A stretch of DNA of 50,877 nt, taken from assembly GCA_025454925.1 (NCBI GenBank), contig JALONM010000020.1, positions 1 to 50,877 on the forward strand, written 5' to 3'. Positions 26,317 to 35,047 of the stretch are shown here, piece after piece (the stretch's first letter is position 1; every line of letters begins with the position of its first letter). This DNA comes from Cytophagaceae bacterium. GTDB taxonomy: Bacteria; Bacteroidota; Bacteroidia; Cytophagales; Cytophagaceae. Position numbers and translations under genes: made by a program. The notes beneath the pieces are model-generated. The model had not been told where the DNA came from, did no database searches, and saw only the letters and a program-made list of their open reading frames with translations.

Positions 26317-29300
26317 ATGAGGTTATCCGTCCATTTCATTGCGCTGGCATTGGTATTGTTTCTAACACAACACATACGAAGCCAGTCATCTTCTTACCAT
26401 CAACGCAAAGCAGCCTATAACCCTTACGAACTGCAGGATCTACTAGACAAACGTCAGTACGGCTCTGCCTTGGGACTTATCAATCAGTTGTTAGAAGAAA
26501 ATCCATCGGGTACAGAAAAAGCAAATCTGTATTATCAGAAGGCATTTTGTGCATTACAGATAGAGCATCCTGATTTTGCCTTGTACTACCAGCAATTTCT
26601 GCAACAATATCCCGAACATCCACATGCCAGCAAGGCCCATTTCGATATGGGCAGCTACCACTATCAGAAAAAGGAATACGCACAAGCGCTTCAGTATTTC
26701 ACTAAAGTTTCTGAAAAAAAACTTTCAAAAAGGGAAAAAGTAGACCTTCATTTTAAAACAGGGTACGCTTACTTCACTCAGAAAAATTTCGAAGACGCGC
26801 TTCCTCATTTCAATCAGGTAAAGGCTTCAGAAAATCAATACACCATGGCAAGTTTGTACTATGCAGGGTACTGTTCATTTAAATTAAAAAAATACAGCGA
26901 AGCCTTGGTAGATTTGCAAAAAGCCGAACAAAACCCCGACTACAAGGACCTGGTGCCGCACCTCGTGGCGACTGTTTATTATCAGCAATCTAATTATCAG
27001 CAAGTGATAGACTATGTACCGGCTAAGTTGGATGCGCCGGGAGTGGTAGGAAAACCAGAAATGTTGCAAGCTTTGGCAGATTCTTATTATCAGAAAAAAG
27101 ACTACACCAATGCCTCGAAGTATTTTACCGAACTTCAAAAATCAGGATCCCTGCTTTCCCGCGAACTTAAATATCGAATTGGCTTCTGTCAATTCAAAAA
27201 CAAACAATTCGATGAATGTATTCAGGTACTCAAAGAGGTAGCAGGCCAGGAAGATACCTTAGGGCAATCCGGATCATTCTACCTTGGAATTGCTTATCTG
27301 AATAAAAAAGAAAAAAATCTGGCACTCAGCTCTTTTGATATAGCCCGGAGAAGTAACTTCAATCCAAAAACCCGAGAAGAAGCATTTTTCCTTTATTCCA
27401 AATTACTCGCCGACTTAGGCGATTACCACCGCAGTTTGGAATCTTTACAAAAGTACACACAAGAATATCCAGGCAATAATCATCAGGATGAAATCAATGA
27501 TCTGTTGAGTATATGTTATGGAAGGACTAGTAAGTACGACGAATCCATACGATGGTATGAGTCGTTAAAGAAAAAATCAGTAACTGTAAATCGGAATTTC
27601 CAACGGCACACCTATTTTAAAGCAGTAGAAAACTACAACAACGAAAAATATTCCGAAGCCAAACTTATGTTCGACAAATCGCTTTCGATGCCTTTGGATA
27701 ATGATTTGGTGGTAGCTTCGCATTTTTGGAACGGAGAAATTTTTTCAATTCAAAAGGAATATACCCAAGCGATACTATCGTATCAGAAAGCGCTCCAAGC
27801 GGCCAATCCAGAAAACCAGTATGTAGCCAAATGTCATTATGGTTTAGGATACGGATTTTTTAACAATAAAGAATACGAGCGTTCCTACCAGGAATTTAAA
27901 AATTTTGTAAAAGTGGCGAACGTCAATAAAAATGCCACCGCTTACAACGATGCCTTATTGCGGCTTGGAGATTTAAGTTTTGAACGCAGAAAATACATAG
28001 AAGCTCTCTCCTATTATGATCAGGCAATTGAACGTAAATCGCGTGATGCCGATTATGCCCTTTATCAAAAGGGAGTGATTCACCTAAGAGAAAATCAATT
28101 GCAAGAAGCAAAAACCTGTTATTCAACTATCCTAAGTCAATATCCTCATTCGTTACTGAAAGAGGGATCTATATTTTCGATGGCAGAAATCGATTTTCTG
28201 CAATCCAATCTGGATCAGGCTGTGGCTGGATTTTCTCAGTTGATCGGTACCAAGTTAAATAACCAACCCTTTGAGCCGGAAGCCTTACTGAAAAGAGCCT
28301 TAGTATACGGACAGCAAAACAAAAACGAAGAGGCAATATCGGATTTTCTCACCATCCTGGAAAAATATTACAATCTTCCGGTTCATGAAGATGCCTTGCG
28401 CGGTGCTCAGGATTTATATGCCAAACTAGAACGAACGGAAGAGTTTGAAAAAAAACTGGAAGAATTCAGAACGAAAAACCCCAACAGTCAGGTATTTCAG
28501 GATGTAGACTTTGAATCCGCGCGCAACTTATTTTTCAGTGAAAAATACAGCAAATCGCTTACTGCCTTTCAGCAATACATGAAAAAGTATCCGGAAAGCA
28601 GCAACGCACTGGAAGCCCGTTATTACCTGGCTGAGTCGTATTACCAAACAAACAATAAAGAAAAAGCACGCCAGGAATTTGAATTGGTAGTTAAAGAAAA
28701 GAACAATAGTAACATGGGCAAAACCATTATGCGATTGGCTGAAATTTCCCAGGCCAAATCCGATTGGAAAGAAGCCAATAAATATTATCGACTACTAATT
28801 CAAAATGCTAAAAATAAACGGGAAAAAAATATTGCTTATTCGGGACTCATGAATAATTCTTATCAGCTTCAACAACTGGATTCTGCTAGTATCTATGCTA
28901 AAGAGTTGTTAAGTTTTAATCCACCGAACACAAGCTATAGCAACAAGGCGCACATGATGATCGCTCGATGCGCCTACGCGAAAGGCGATTTTGAAACTTC
29001 AGAAGATCATTGGCTGGAAATTGTAAACAATGACAAGGAGGAACTGGCAGCAGAAGCTCAATACCTGATTGCAGAATCGTTGTATAAACAAAAAAAATAC
29101 AAACCATCCACCGAAGCATGCTACCAACTCAATAACCAATATGCGCAGTATGAATTCTGGCTCGGAAAATCGTATTTGTTGATTGCAGAGAATTTAATTG
29201 CTCAGCAAGAGCTAGTGCATGCCAAAGCCACATTAAAATCCGTGATCGAAAACACCGCCGATCCACAAATTAAGCAAATGGCTACGGCTAGACTTAATGA

Positions 29301-29328
29301 ATTAAACGCTCAAAAAATAAATGAATAA
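26317..29328 (+). CDS. Large exported TPR protein of the Ton-like operon
   Basis: 1003 residues, exported (signal peptide about 1-22, ending IRSQ). The rest is nearly all TPR/Sel1-like helix pairs; complete units include FDMGSYHYQKKEYAQALQYFTKV and YLAESYYQTNNKEKARQEFELV. More than 20 units are likely by eye. No enzyme motif. It is the first gene of a packed six-gene operon, overlapping the next gene by 8 bp. The layout (TPR, outer-membrane protein, SPOR protein, ExbB, ExbD, TonB-like) suggests a periplasmic or outer-membrane-attached scaffold in an energised envelope machine. The role is inferred from context only. The 238-bp divergent spacer before it holds no clear promoter. Confidence 0.85.
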   Translation: MRLSVHFIALALVLFLTQHIRSQSSSYHQRKAAYNPYELQDLLDKRQYGSALGLINQLLEENPSGTEKANLYYQKAFCALQIEHPDFALYYQQFLQQYPEHPHASKAHFDMGSYHYQKKEYAQALQYFTKVSEKKLSKREKVDLHFKTGYAYFTQKNFEDALPHFNQVKASENQYTMASLYYAGYCSFKLKKYSEALVDLQKAEQNPDYKDLVPHLVATVYYQQSNYQQVIDYVPAKLDAPGVVGKPEMLQALADSYYQKKDYTNASKYFTELQKSGSLLSRELKYRIGFCQFKNKQFDECIQVLKEVAGQEDTLGQSGSFYLGIAYLNKKEKNLALSSFDIARRSNFNPKTREEAFFLYSKLLADLGDYHRSLESLQKYTQEYPGNNHQDEINDLLSICYGRTSKYDESIRWYESLKKKSVTVNRNFQRHTYFKAVENYNNEKYSEAKLMFDKSLSMPLDNDLVVASHFWNGEIFSIQKEYTQAILSYQKALQAANPENQYVAKCHYGLGYGFFNNKEYERSYQEFKNFVKVANVNKNATAYNDALLRLGDLSFERRKYIEALSYYDQAIERKSRDADYALYQKGVIHLRENQLQEAKTCYSTILSQYPHSLLKEGSIFSMAEIDFLQSNLDQAVAGFSQLIGTKLNNQPFEPEALLKRALVYGQQNKNEEAISDFLTILEKYYNLPVHEDALRGAQDLYAKLERTEEFEKKLEEFRTKNPNSQVFQDVDFESARNLFFSEKYSKSLTAFQQYMKKYPESSNALEARYYLAESYYQTNNKEKARQEFELVVKEKNNSNMGKTIMRLAEISQAKSDWKEANKYYRLLIQNAKNKREKNIAYSGLMNNSYQLQQLDSASIYAKELLSFNPPNTSYSNKAHMMIARCAYAKGDFETSEDHWLEIVNNDKEELAAEAQYLIAESLYKQKKYKPSTEACYQLNNQYAQYEFWLGKSYLLIAENLIAQQELVHAKATLKSVIENTADPQIKQMATARLNELNAQKINE

Positions 29329-30964
29329 GCGTATGAAAAGTATCTTTGGGTATTTGTTGGCAGGCATAGTTTTCATGACCAGTCAATTCGCTGTTGCGCA
29401 AACCGGCGGGCTGGTACAAAGCGCTGAAATTATCAAAGACGCCTCCACCGAACTAGGCGAAGCAAACCGTTCGTACGAAAAAATTTCCGACTTCCCTCCG
29501 GCTCAACCCGAGCCGACTTTAACGTATGAACCCGGGGAGGTAATACTTGCACTTCCCAAATTGGACAGCAAAACCAAAGTCGTTCCATTAAAAACCGAAA
29601 CCACTGCTGCTCCGGGACGCGGCTATATAAAACTGGGAGCTGGCAATTATGCCAGTACTTACCTGGACGCCTTTTTATCGAATAAAAAAGCTGACAAGGC
29701 TCACTATTATATCAGAGCCAACCATCTGGCTTATGGTAACGGAGCTGTGCGCTATGCCCGGATGAGTGAAAATGGATTCAGTGCCGGAATTGGTACCAGC
29801 GTAAAATGGTTGGAGGTATCAGGAATAGCAGACTATGCCACCATGCGTCATAACTATTACGGTTTTGATAACAGTCTGAGTGGAATAAATGAAGACTCCC
29901 TTAAATTCAGATTTCATAAGTTCAAAACGGGTGTTATTGTAAAAAGTAAGCCCGCCATTAACAAGGTTTCTTTTACTACTGGTTTAACGTATTACCATAC
30001 CGGAAATTCAACCTTGTCCGAGTCAGAGTGGTTGGCACCTCTTGCTGCGCGGTATACTCTTGATAGCAATTCCTGGATAGGGATAGACGGTTCGTATGAT
30101 TTCATTCGACAACAGGATACTATTTCCCGTAATCGTATCCTTTGGTCGGTAGAACCCTCATATACCAAACAAATCAATAAACTAAAATTTAAAGCAGGTG
30201 TAGCCATTCAATATTCAAACGATACATTAAACGATGTAAAAGGAGTGCGCCTATTCCCCCATCTGTATGGTGAGTATACTTTTATTCCCGAAACCATGGT
30301 GTTCTACTCTGAATTTTCAGGAGGATATTTAAAAAACAACGTTCGAAACGGACTAGAGGCTACCCCATTTCTATTTCAACAATCCTTGCTTGCCAATAGC
30401 ATACGAAAATTCGAATGGACCCTGGGCTTTAAATCGAGAGTAAAAAACAAAGCTCATCTACATGGACAATTTGTAGCAGGCAAAGAAGGGAATTTCATGG
30501 TGCTTACCAATGGATTGGACTCCAGTACGTTTTTGCCAGTCTACGATCCAGGGAAAATTCAATACCTGGGCTTTCAGGCAGGGGTATCGGTTCAGGTAAC
30601 TAAAGTTTTTCGCTCCGGCATACAATGGACCTACCGTCATTACCGTTTGGATACCCTTTCGTTTGCCTGGCACAGACCCGGTACTCAGCTCGAATGGAAG
30701 TCTAAACTGAACTTAAAACAAAAAATATACTTTACTGCTGATTTTTACTATCTTAGCAACCTGAGAGGCTATAACCTGAGTGAACATACTTCCGTAAAAC
30801 TCAAGAACATAGCCGATCTAAACCTGGGAGTTGAATACAGGTTTTCTGATGCGTTCGGCGCTTTTGTTTCTGCCAATAATATTCTGGCTCAAAAGTATCA
30901 GCGCTATTTACATTACCCTGTCAATGGTTTTAATCTAATGGCAGGTTTAAGTTATCGGTTCTAA
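29321..30964 (+). CDS. Outer-membrane beta-barrel protein, TonB-receptor-like
   Basis: 547 residues with a signal peptide (MNKRMKSIFGYLLAGIVFMTSQFAVAQ is split as hydrophobic core 6-25; cleavage near AVAQ). From about 95 on it consists of alternating amphipathic strands with turn motifs, typical of TonB-dependent receptor barrels (FSAGIGTSVKWLEVSGIADY, FKAGVAIQYSNDTL, NLGVEYRF), and it ends in aromatic FNLMAGLSYRF, the usual last-strand signal. A canonical plug domain is not apparent, so it is a barrel of unknown substrate rather than a confirmed receptor. Its start overlaps the upstream gene by 8 bp; its stop shares one base with the next ATG (TAATG), so translation is probably coupled. Confidence 0.82.
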   Translation: MNKRMKSIFGYLLAGIVFMTSQFAVAQTGGLVQSAEIIKDASTELGEANRSYEKISDFPPAQPEPTLTYEPGEVILALPKLDSKTKVVPLKTETTAAPGRGYIKLGAGNYASTYLDAFLSNKKADKAHYYIRANHLAYGNGAVRYARMSENGFSAGIGTSVKWLEVSGIADYATMRHNYYGFDNSLSGINEDSLKFRFHKFKTGVIVKSKPAINKVSFTTGLTYYHTGNSTLSESEWLAPLAARYTLDSNSWIGIDGSYDFIRQQDTISRNRILWSVEPSYTKQINKLKFKAGVAIQYSNDTLNDVKGVRLFPHLYGEYTFIPETMVFYSEFSGGYLKNNVRNGLEATPFLFQQSLLANSIRKFEWTLGFKSRVKNKAHLHGQFVAGKEGNFMVLTNGLDSSTFLPVYDPGKIQYLGFQAGVSVQVTKVFRSGIQWTYRHYRLDTLSFAWHRPGTQLEWKSKLNLKQKIYFTADFYYLSNLRGYNLSEHTSVKLKNIADLNLGVEYRFSDAFGAFVSANNILAQKYQRYLHYPVNGFNLMAGLSYRF

Positions 30965-32130
30965 TGCAACAACTGAACAACATATTAATTACCTTACTTC
31001 AGCAGCACAGTTGTGTGGTGCTTCCTGGTTTTGGAGCGTTTCTGACTGAACGGGAAGGAGCCTGGGTGCATCCAGTAACCCAGCGCTTATTTCCACCCAG
31101 AAAGAGAATCGCCTTCAATGCTCAATTAGTTCAGAACGATGGGCTCTTGCAAGTTCAGGTGGCACTAGAATTAAAACTTAATTCAGAGCAGGCCTTTACC
31201 ATGGTGCAGCAATATGCTCAGCAAGTCGCTCAACACATTCAGCAGAACAAAAGCTATACCTTCCCTGAAATTGGGAGATGCTTTTTAAATAAAGAAGGTC
31301 AACTCGAGTTTGAGCCAGAAAAAAACTCCAATCTTTTACAGGATAGTTTCGGTCTACCTGAATTATTTTTAAAACCCATCGAATCTACTACTTTCTCTAT
31401 GTCACAACGCCCAGTAAGACCCGTGGTGAGAAGACCAGGCAATACAAACACAACTTCGGAAAATACGAACAATGACTCTCTAAACTCCGGAAATAAAGAA
31501 GCGTCGAAAAATCCGGTAAGTGCTGGCAAGGTGGTCTTGATCATTATTCCTATGTTTTTATTATTGGGTGCTGGCGCTACCCTATTTTACTTTAAACAGA
31601 ACGGAAAATCGCTGGCAAGCCTTAATCCATTTGGTACAGAGCAACCCGCACCAAACAATAACCTATCCGATGTACCTCAGGATGCCGATCAGCTTGCAGA
31701 TTCAGTAGCTTCTGAAACAGTGATAAACGATACCACTTCCCTTTCTGTTAATGAAAGCCTAGAGTCTGAAGTGAACAATGAAATAACCACTGTCATTGAT
31801 GCTCCTTCCAAATCTACGTTAGCTGAAAAACAGGAAGAATTGAGTAAGAACTCTAACACATCCAATAATAAAGAAGGTGTAGGCAATAATGTAGTGCAGC
31901 AAGGACGTTATTTTGTTGTGATTGGTTCGTTCATTGATCGTGACAATGCAGTGAAGCTGCGCAACAAAATGGCTGCCCGTGGTTTAAATGTAACCTTGAT
32001 AGAGCGCAGCAAAGAAAGTCGCTTCTACAAAGTAGCCATCGATGATTTCGACAATGAAGAGGAAGCCATACGTCGCAAAAAAGAACTGGAAGGTCAGTTC
32101 GGAAACGAAGTTTGGATTATGTCTTACTAA
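30964..32130 (+). CDS. HU-CCDC81 and SPOR domain protein
   Basis: 388 residues. The N-terminal part (1-135) is a bacterial HU-CCDC81 domain (CVVLPGFGAFLTEREGAWVHPVTQRLFPP). A proline- and asparagine-rich linker follows, then one membrane helix at 189-210 (VVLIIIPMFLLLGAGATLFY). A low-complexity acidic stretch leads to a C-terminal SPOR domain at 314-388 (YFVVIGSFIDRDNAVKLRNKM ... YKVAIDDFDNEEEA). This places the HU-CCDC81 domain in the cytoplasm and SPOR in the periplasm on the wall. The combination is a Bacteroidota hallmark, and such proteins have been linked to division-site targeting; the domain function in the cytoplasm is unclear. It lies between the barrel gene and exbB in the same transcript. 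Confidence 0.9.
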   Translation: MQQLNNILITLLQQHSCVVLPGFGAFLTEREGAWVHPVTQRLFPPRKRIAFNAQLVQNDGLLQVQVALELKLNSEQAFTMVQQYAQQVAQHIQQNKSYTFPEIGRCFLNKEGQLEFEPEKNSNLLQDSFGLPELFLKPIESTTFSMSQRPVRPVVRRPGNTNTTSENTNNDSLNSGNKEASKNPVSAGKVVLIIIPMFLLLGAGATLFYFKQNGKSLASLNPFGTEQPAPNNNLSDVPQDADQLADSVASETVINDTTSLSVNESLESEVNNEITTVIDAPSKSTLAEKQEELSKNSNTSNNKEGVGNNVVQQGRYFVVIGSFIDRDNAVKLRNKMAARGLNVTLIERSKESRFYKVAIDDFDNEEEAIRRKKELEGQFGNEVWIMSY

Positions 32131-32148
32131 AGGGTTTACTAAATCACC

Positions 32149-32829
32149 ATGTTTTTTCAACTATTACAACTCGTCGCTACTGCTGAAACTCAATCCGTAG
32201 CCGCCGACAAAAGTGTAAGTATACTCGATCTAGCCTTAAAAGGAGGATGGGTGATGATACCTATTGCAGCATGTTCCATCGTAGCGGTGTACATTATTTG
32301 CGAAAGGCTTTTGACTTTGAAAAAATCGAATAAAGACCCTGTAAAATTCATAGAAAAAATCAAAACCATGGTGTACGAAGGTGATATCAAAGGAGCACTC
32401 GTACAATGCAAGGAATTTGATACTCCTTTTTCCAGAATGGTAGAAAAAGGCATTTCTAAAATTGGTACCCCCATCCAAAACATTGAAGCGTCCATTGAAA
32501 ATGTCGCGAAAATGGAAGTTTACAAACTAGAGCGTAACGTAAGTATTCTGGCCACCATGGCAGGCTTAGGGCCCATGCTCGGCTTTTTCGGTACGGTAAC
32601 CGGAATGGTTAATGCCTTTATTGCCATTGCCCAGGTAGAAGGTGCCGTTACCCCCGGCATGTTGGCGAATGGCATGTACGAAGCCATGGTGACAACGGTA
32701 GCCGGATTAATCGTAGGTATTATTGCGCTCGTAGGATATAACATCATCATTGCCCGCATCGATAGTATTGTACAAAAGATGGAGTATTCTTCCATAGAGT
32801 TTCTGGAGCTGTTGCAACAACCCAAGTAA
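32149..32829 (+). CDS. exbB: MotA/TolQ/ExbB proton channel protein
   Basis: 226 residues with three membrane segments (about 33-52, 130-155, 175-200) of the MotA/TolQ/ExbB family. The conserved stretch around the last two, NVSILATMAGLGPMLGFFGTVTGMVNAFIAI and GMYEAMVTTVAGLIVGIIALVGYN, matches the pore-lining region. It forms an inner-membrane pentamer that, with ExbD, converts proton flow into motion of a TonB/TolA partner. It is 18 bp after the SPOR gene and 3 bp before exbD. Whether it acts in a Ton or a Tol role cannot be told by sequence alone. Confidence 0.95.
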   Translation: MFFQLLQLVATAETQSVAADKSVSILDLALKGGWVMIPIAACSIVAVYIICERLLTLKKSNKDPVKFIEKIKTMVYEGDIKGALVQCKEFDTPFSRMVEKGISKIGTPIQNIEASIENVAKMEVYKLERNVSILATMAGLGPMLGFFGTVTGMVNAFIAIAQVEGAVTPGMLANGMYEAMVTTVAGLIVGIIALVGYNIIIARIDSIVQKMEYSSIEFLELLQQPK

Positions 32830-32832
32830 GTC

Positions 32833-33231
32833 ATGAAGATTCAGCGTAAGAACCGCATTTCCACTCAATTTGAAATGTCGTCCATGACGGACCTCATTTT
32901 TTTATTGCTGATTTTCTTTCTGCTTACCTCCAACTTTGTTACACCTTCTGGTTTACCAATCAATCTTCCTACAACGAAGCCCACACCGATGTCGGATAAG
33001 GAAAAAATCCGCATCAGCATCAGCGAAGACTTGCGTTATTATATCAATGACAATCCAAGCAGCCTGGAAAAAATTGAAACCACCTTCCAGTCAAGAGCAA
33101 AGGAGAACAAAGAAAATACAGTGGTCGTTATGGATGTGGATGAGATGGTGCCAGTAAAGTATTTTGTTAAAGTGGCAGGCCTAGCCAATCACTACGGATT
33201 AAAAGTTTCACTTTCTACCAAGCCAGAGTAA
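32833..33231 (+). CDS. exbD: ExbD/TolR family protein
   Basis: 132 residues with one N-terminal membrane helix (about 15-37, beginning MTDLIFLLLIFFLLTS). The essential aspartate of this helix is D20 in SSMTDLIFLL. A periplasmic domain follows (LPINLPTTKPTPMSDKEKIRISI ... EMVPVKYFVKVAGLANHYGLKVSL). The start at 33 bases into the helix and the length are normal for the family. It is stacked between exbB and the TonB-like gene with gaps of 3 and 5 bp, consistent with a shared complex. Confidence 0.95.
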   Translation: MKIQRKNRISTQFEMSSMTDLIFLLLIFFLLTSNFVTPSGLPINLPTTKPTPMSDKEKIRISISEDLRYYINDNPSSLEKIETTFQSRAKENKENTVVVMDVDEMVPVKYFVKVAGLANHYGLKVSLSTKPE

Positions 33232-33236
33232 CGCCA

Positions 33237-33992
33237 ATGATACAGGACAAGGAAGTTAAAAAGAATGATCGCATTGGAATGATTACCTCCATCGGGATTC
33301 ATGCCTTACTTCTTTTGATCTTTATGTTGACGATGGCTTGGTCTTACCCCGATCCTCCTCCCCCGTCTGCTCCCGGTCTGGAAATTGCCTTGGGCTTTGA
33401 AGCGGAAGGTAAGCAAGTAGAAGAAGTGATTCCAACGGAAACCACTCCCCAGGAAATCACAGAAGAGGAAGTAGAAACGGACAATACTACCGAAAGCCCA
33501 GATGTAGTAGAACCCAAAGAAAAGAAACCGGAAGTAAAAGAAGTGGTTCCGGATAAACCCAAAGAAGAAAAACCCAAGGAAGAAAATTTATTCAAGCGTC
33601 CCACCAAAGGAGATACTCAAAAGGAAGGAGACCAGGGGGATCCGAAAAATTTGATGAACAAAAAAAACGGTACGGGTAATGGTTCGGATGGCACCAGCAA
33701 CGGAACCATTGGAAACGAAACGACGCTGAATATTGATGGCTGGAAATTCGATAATCTTTCCAATCAAATTGACCCTACCAGTAAGATAGGTTTTGTAAGC
33801 TTTAAATTTGTAATTGACGAGGACGGAAAAATCATTTCCATTACTAAAGTAGGAGGTGCCAACTTATCACCTACGGAAGAGAACTTTTATAAGAAACAAC
33901 TACTCGAAACTACCTTCATCTGGAAAGACGATACCACAGATCCTCCTTCACGCACCACTGGCTATTTTTCCAGGCATATTCGATCCAAATAA
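33237..33992 (+). CDS. tonB: TonB-like energy transducer
   Basis: 251 residues. One N-terminal membrane helix (about 13-37, GMITSIGIHALLLLIFMLTM) is followed by DPPPPSAPGLEIALGF, then a proline, glutamate and lysine-rich spacer (about 65-130, for example KPKEEKPKEENLF) that can stretch across the periplasm. The C-terminal region (about 165-251) has the TonB-type sheet signature FVSFKFVIDEDGKIISITKVGGA. It lacks a canonical long C-terminal TonB box and could equally be viewed as a TolA-like protein. Encoded directly after exbB-exbD. Confidence 0.85.
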   Translation: MIQDKEVKKNDRIGMITSIGIHALLLLIFMLTMAWSYPDPPPPSAPGLEIALGFEAEGKQVEEVIPTETTPQEITEEEVETDNTTESPDVVEPKEKKPEVKEVVPDKPKEEKPKEENLFKRPTKGDTQKEGDQGDPKNLMNKKNGTGNGSDGTSNGTIGNETTLNIDGWKFDNLSNQIDPTSKIGFVSFKFVIDEDGKIISITKVGGANLSPTEENFYKKQLLETTFIWKDDTTDPPSRTTGYFSRHIRSK

Positions 33993-34016
33993 TTTTCGTA
34001 TTCCACCATCGTTGCA

Positions 34017-34051
34017 CTGATAATAATCATGCAAGCGTTGATTGTTATCAG
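34017..34051 (+). terminator. Hairpin after the TonB-like gene
   Basis: CTGATAATAATCA (34017-34029) and TGATTGTTATCAG (34039-34051) form a 13-bp stem with one G-U pair and a 9-base loop, 24 bp past the stop. No T-run follows, so it may be a partial terminator or an mRNA-protecting stem. Confidence 0.45.
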
Positions 34052-34104
34052 ATGTGAAGAACGCGTTCCACCCTATATTCGCTCTATATTTAAAACGAAC
34101 GAAT

Positions 34105-34491
34105 ATGGGAACTACCAAAGTACATTTATCCGATCTTCATCAGGATCATAAACGCTGGAAACAACGTCTTTCATTTTACGACGATGAATTGGCGATTTAC
34201 CAAAGGCGCCTTGAGGAAATCTCTTCTAAAAATTCGGACGTTGAAATTAAGAAGAAAGTAGATCATTTCGCCAACCAGTTTTTGATACAGCGGAACGAAC
34301 AAATAAAACTCAGGCAACGAATTGATGCCCACGAATCTTTATTAGCGGACAATGTCAAAGCCAATCCTATCGCCTCCGACCATCGCTTATTTGACGATCA
34401 TGATGCCTTGCGCGAGGGCATTCACACGCAGGATTCGATCCTTGAAAATTTGAAGAAAGAATTTATACGTTTTTGCGAGCAAGTATTATAG
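34105..34491 (+). CDS. Small coiled-coil protein of unknown function
   Basis: 128 residues from the ATG at 34105. An upstream frame extends to 34042 but crosses the hairpin at 34017-34051, so I use the later start. The sequence is charged and helical: DLHQDHKRWKQRLSFYDDELAIYQRRLEEI and VEIKKKVDHFANQFLIQRNEQIKLRQRID have heptad-like spacing suggesting a coiled coil; no membrane segment or signal peptide. I recognise it as the kind of cytoplasmic conserved Bacteroidota protein that lacks an assigned function. It follows the Ton-like operon with a hairpin in between and precedes the long non-coding repeat stretch. Confidence 0.7.
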   Translation: MGTTKVHLSDLHQDHKRWKQRLSFYDDELAIYQRRLEEISSKNSDVEIKKKVDHFANQFLIQRNEQIKLRQRIDAHESLLADNVKANPIASDHRLFDDHDALREGIHTQDSILENLKKEFIRFCEQVL

Positions 34492-34540
34492 CTTTTTCCC
34501 AGCCTGAAACCCGAACTTGGGATTGTAAAAAGCAAGCCAG

Positions 34541-34605
34541 CAGGCAATTCATCCTACTACAATGAATGCTCAAGATCCGGGTGTTCCATTGTAGTAGTTG
34601 GCCTG
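34541..34605 (+). other. Strong hairpin in the 34.5-35.0 kb gap
   Basis: CTACTACAATG (34554-34564) and CATTGTAGTAG (34587-34597) are a perfect 11-bp stem; outer CAGGC (34541-34545) and GCCTG (34601-34605) can continue it across an internal loop. No T-run follows, so it is unlike a simple terminator. It lies 50 bp past the coiled-coil gene. Confidence 0.6.
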
Positions 34606-34700
34606 TATACGTTGCCATGAAAAGCCTAAAGCAACGGAAATACTTTGGGTCATTTAGCATTTCAACATGGATGCGTGAGCGTTTCGTCCTGGTAGGCGTT

Positions 34701-34740
34701 GGATCTAAGATCCATGGCCGGCAATTCCGATATAGAAAAA
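34701..34740 (-). repeat. Dispersed repeat R2, partial inverted copy
   Basis: On the minus strand the sequence reads TTTCTATATCGGAATTG then CCGGCCATGGATCTTAGATCC, aligning with the R2 core at 17080-17117 apart from a few changes. The left hairpin and middle part are missing. R1 copy 2 starts 38 bp further on. Confidence 0.75.
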
Positions 34741-34777
34741 TTCCGATGGAGAAATACCATTAAAAACCGGACGGTTC

Positions 34778-34884
34778 TTGCGTGAGGGATAGAGTGTAAA
34801 GCCCCACGCCTTGGCGTGGGCTTGCAGCGATAGCCCGACCCAAGTGACGTGGCGCCTTAGGCGCCACCACGCGGGACACGCCCA
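34778..34884 (+). repeat. Dispersed intergenic repeat R1, copy 2
   Basis: It opens TTGCGTGAGGGATAGAGTG and ends GGGACACGCCC, with hairpins CCCCACGCCTTGGCGTGGG and GTGGCGCCTTAGGCGCCAC around the conserved GCAGCGATAGCCCGACCC box. The hairpin sequences differ from copy 1 but both pair. From 34885 to pdxH at 35048 I see nothing identifiable. Confidence 0.85.
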
Positions 34885-35047
34885 ACATACAGGAATCTTA
34901 CGTTTGAATTAGATGTTTAGGCAACGTCATGGTTGGAGATATGGATGCATCACCAACGGATATCAAAATCTTAACTTCGGAATGAAATGAACTCTATGAT
35001 GGTTCATGGGTTATTAGAATACAAAATGAATTGGTACATTTAGGGGT

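Noticed and set aside
34566-34763. 65-codon frame on the plus strand
   Set aside because: It crosses the hairpin and an R2 fragment, with no start context or protein-like composition.
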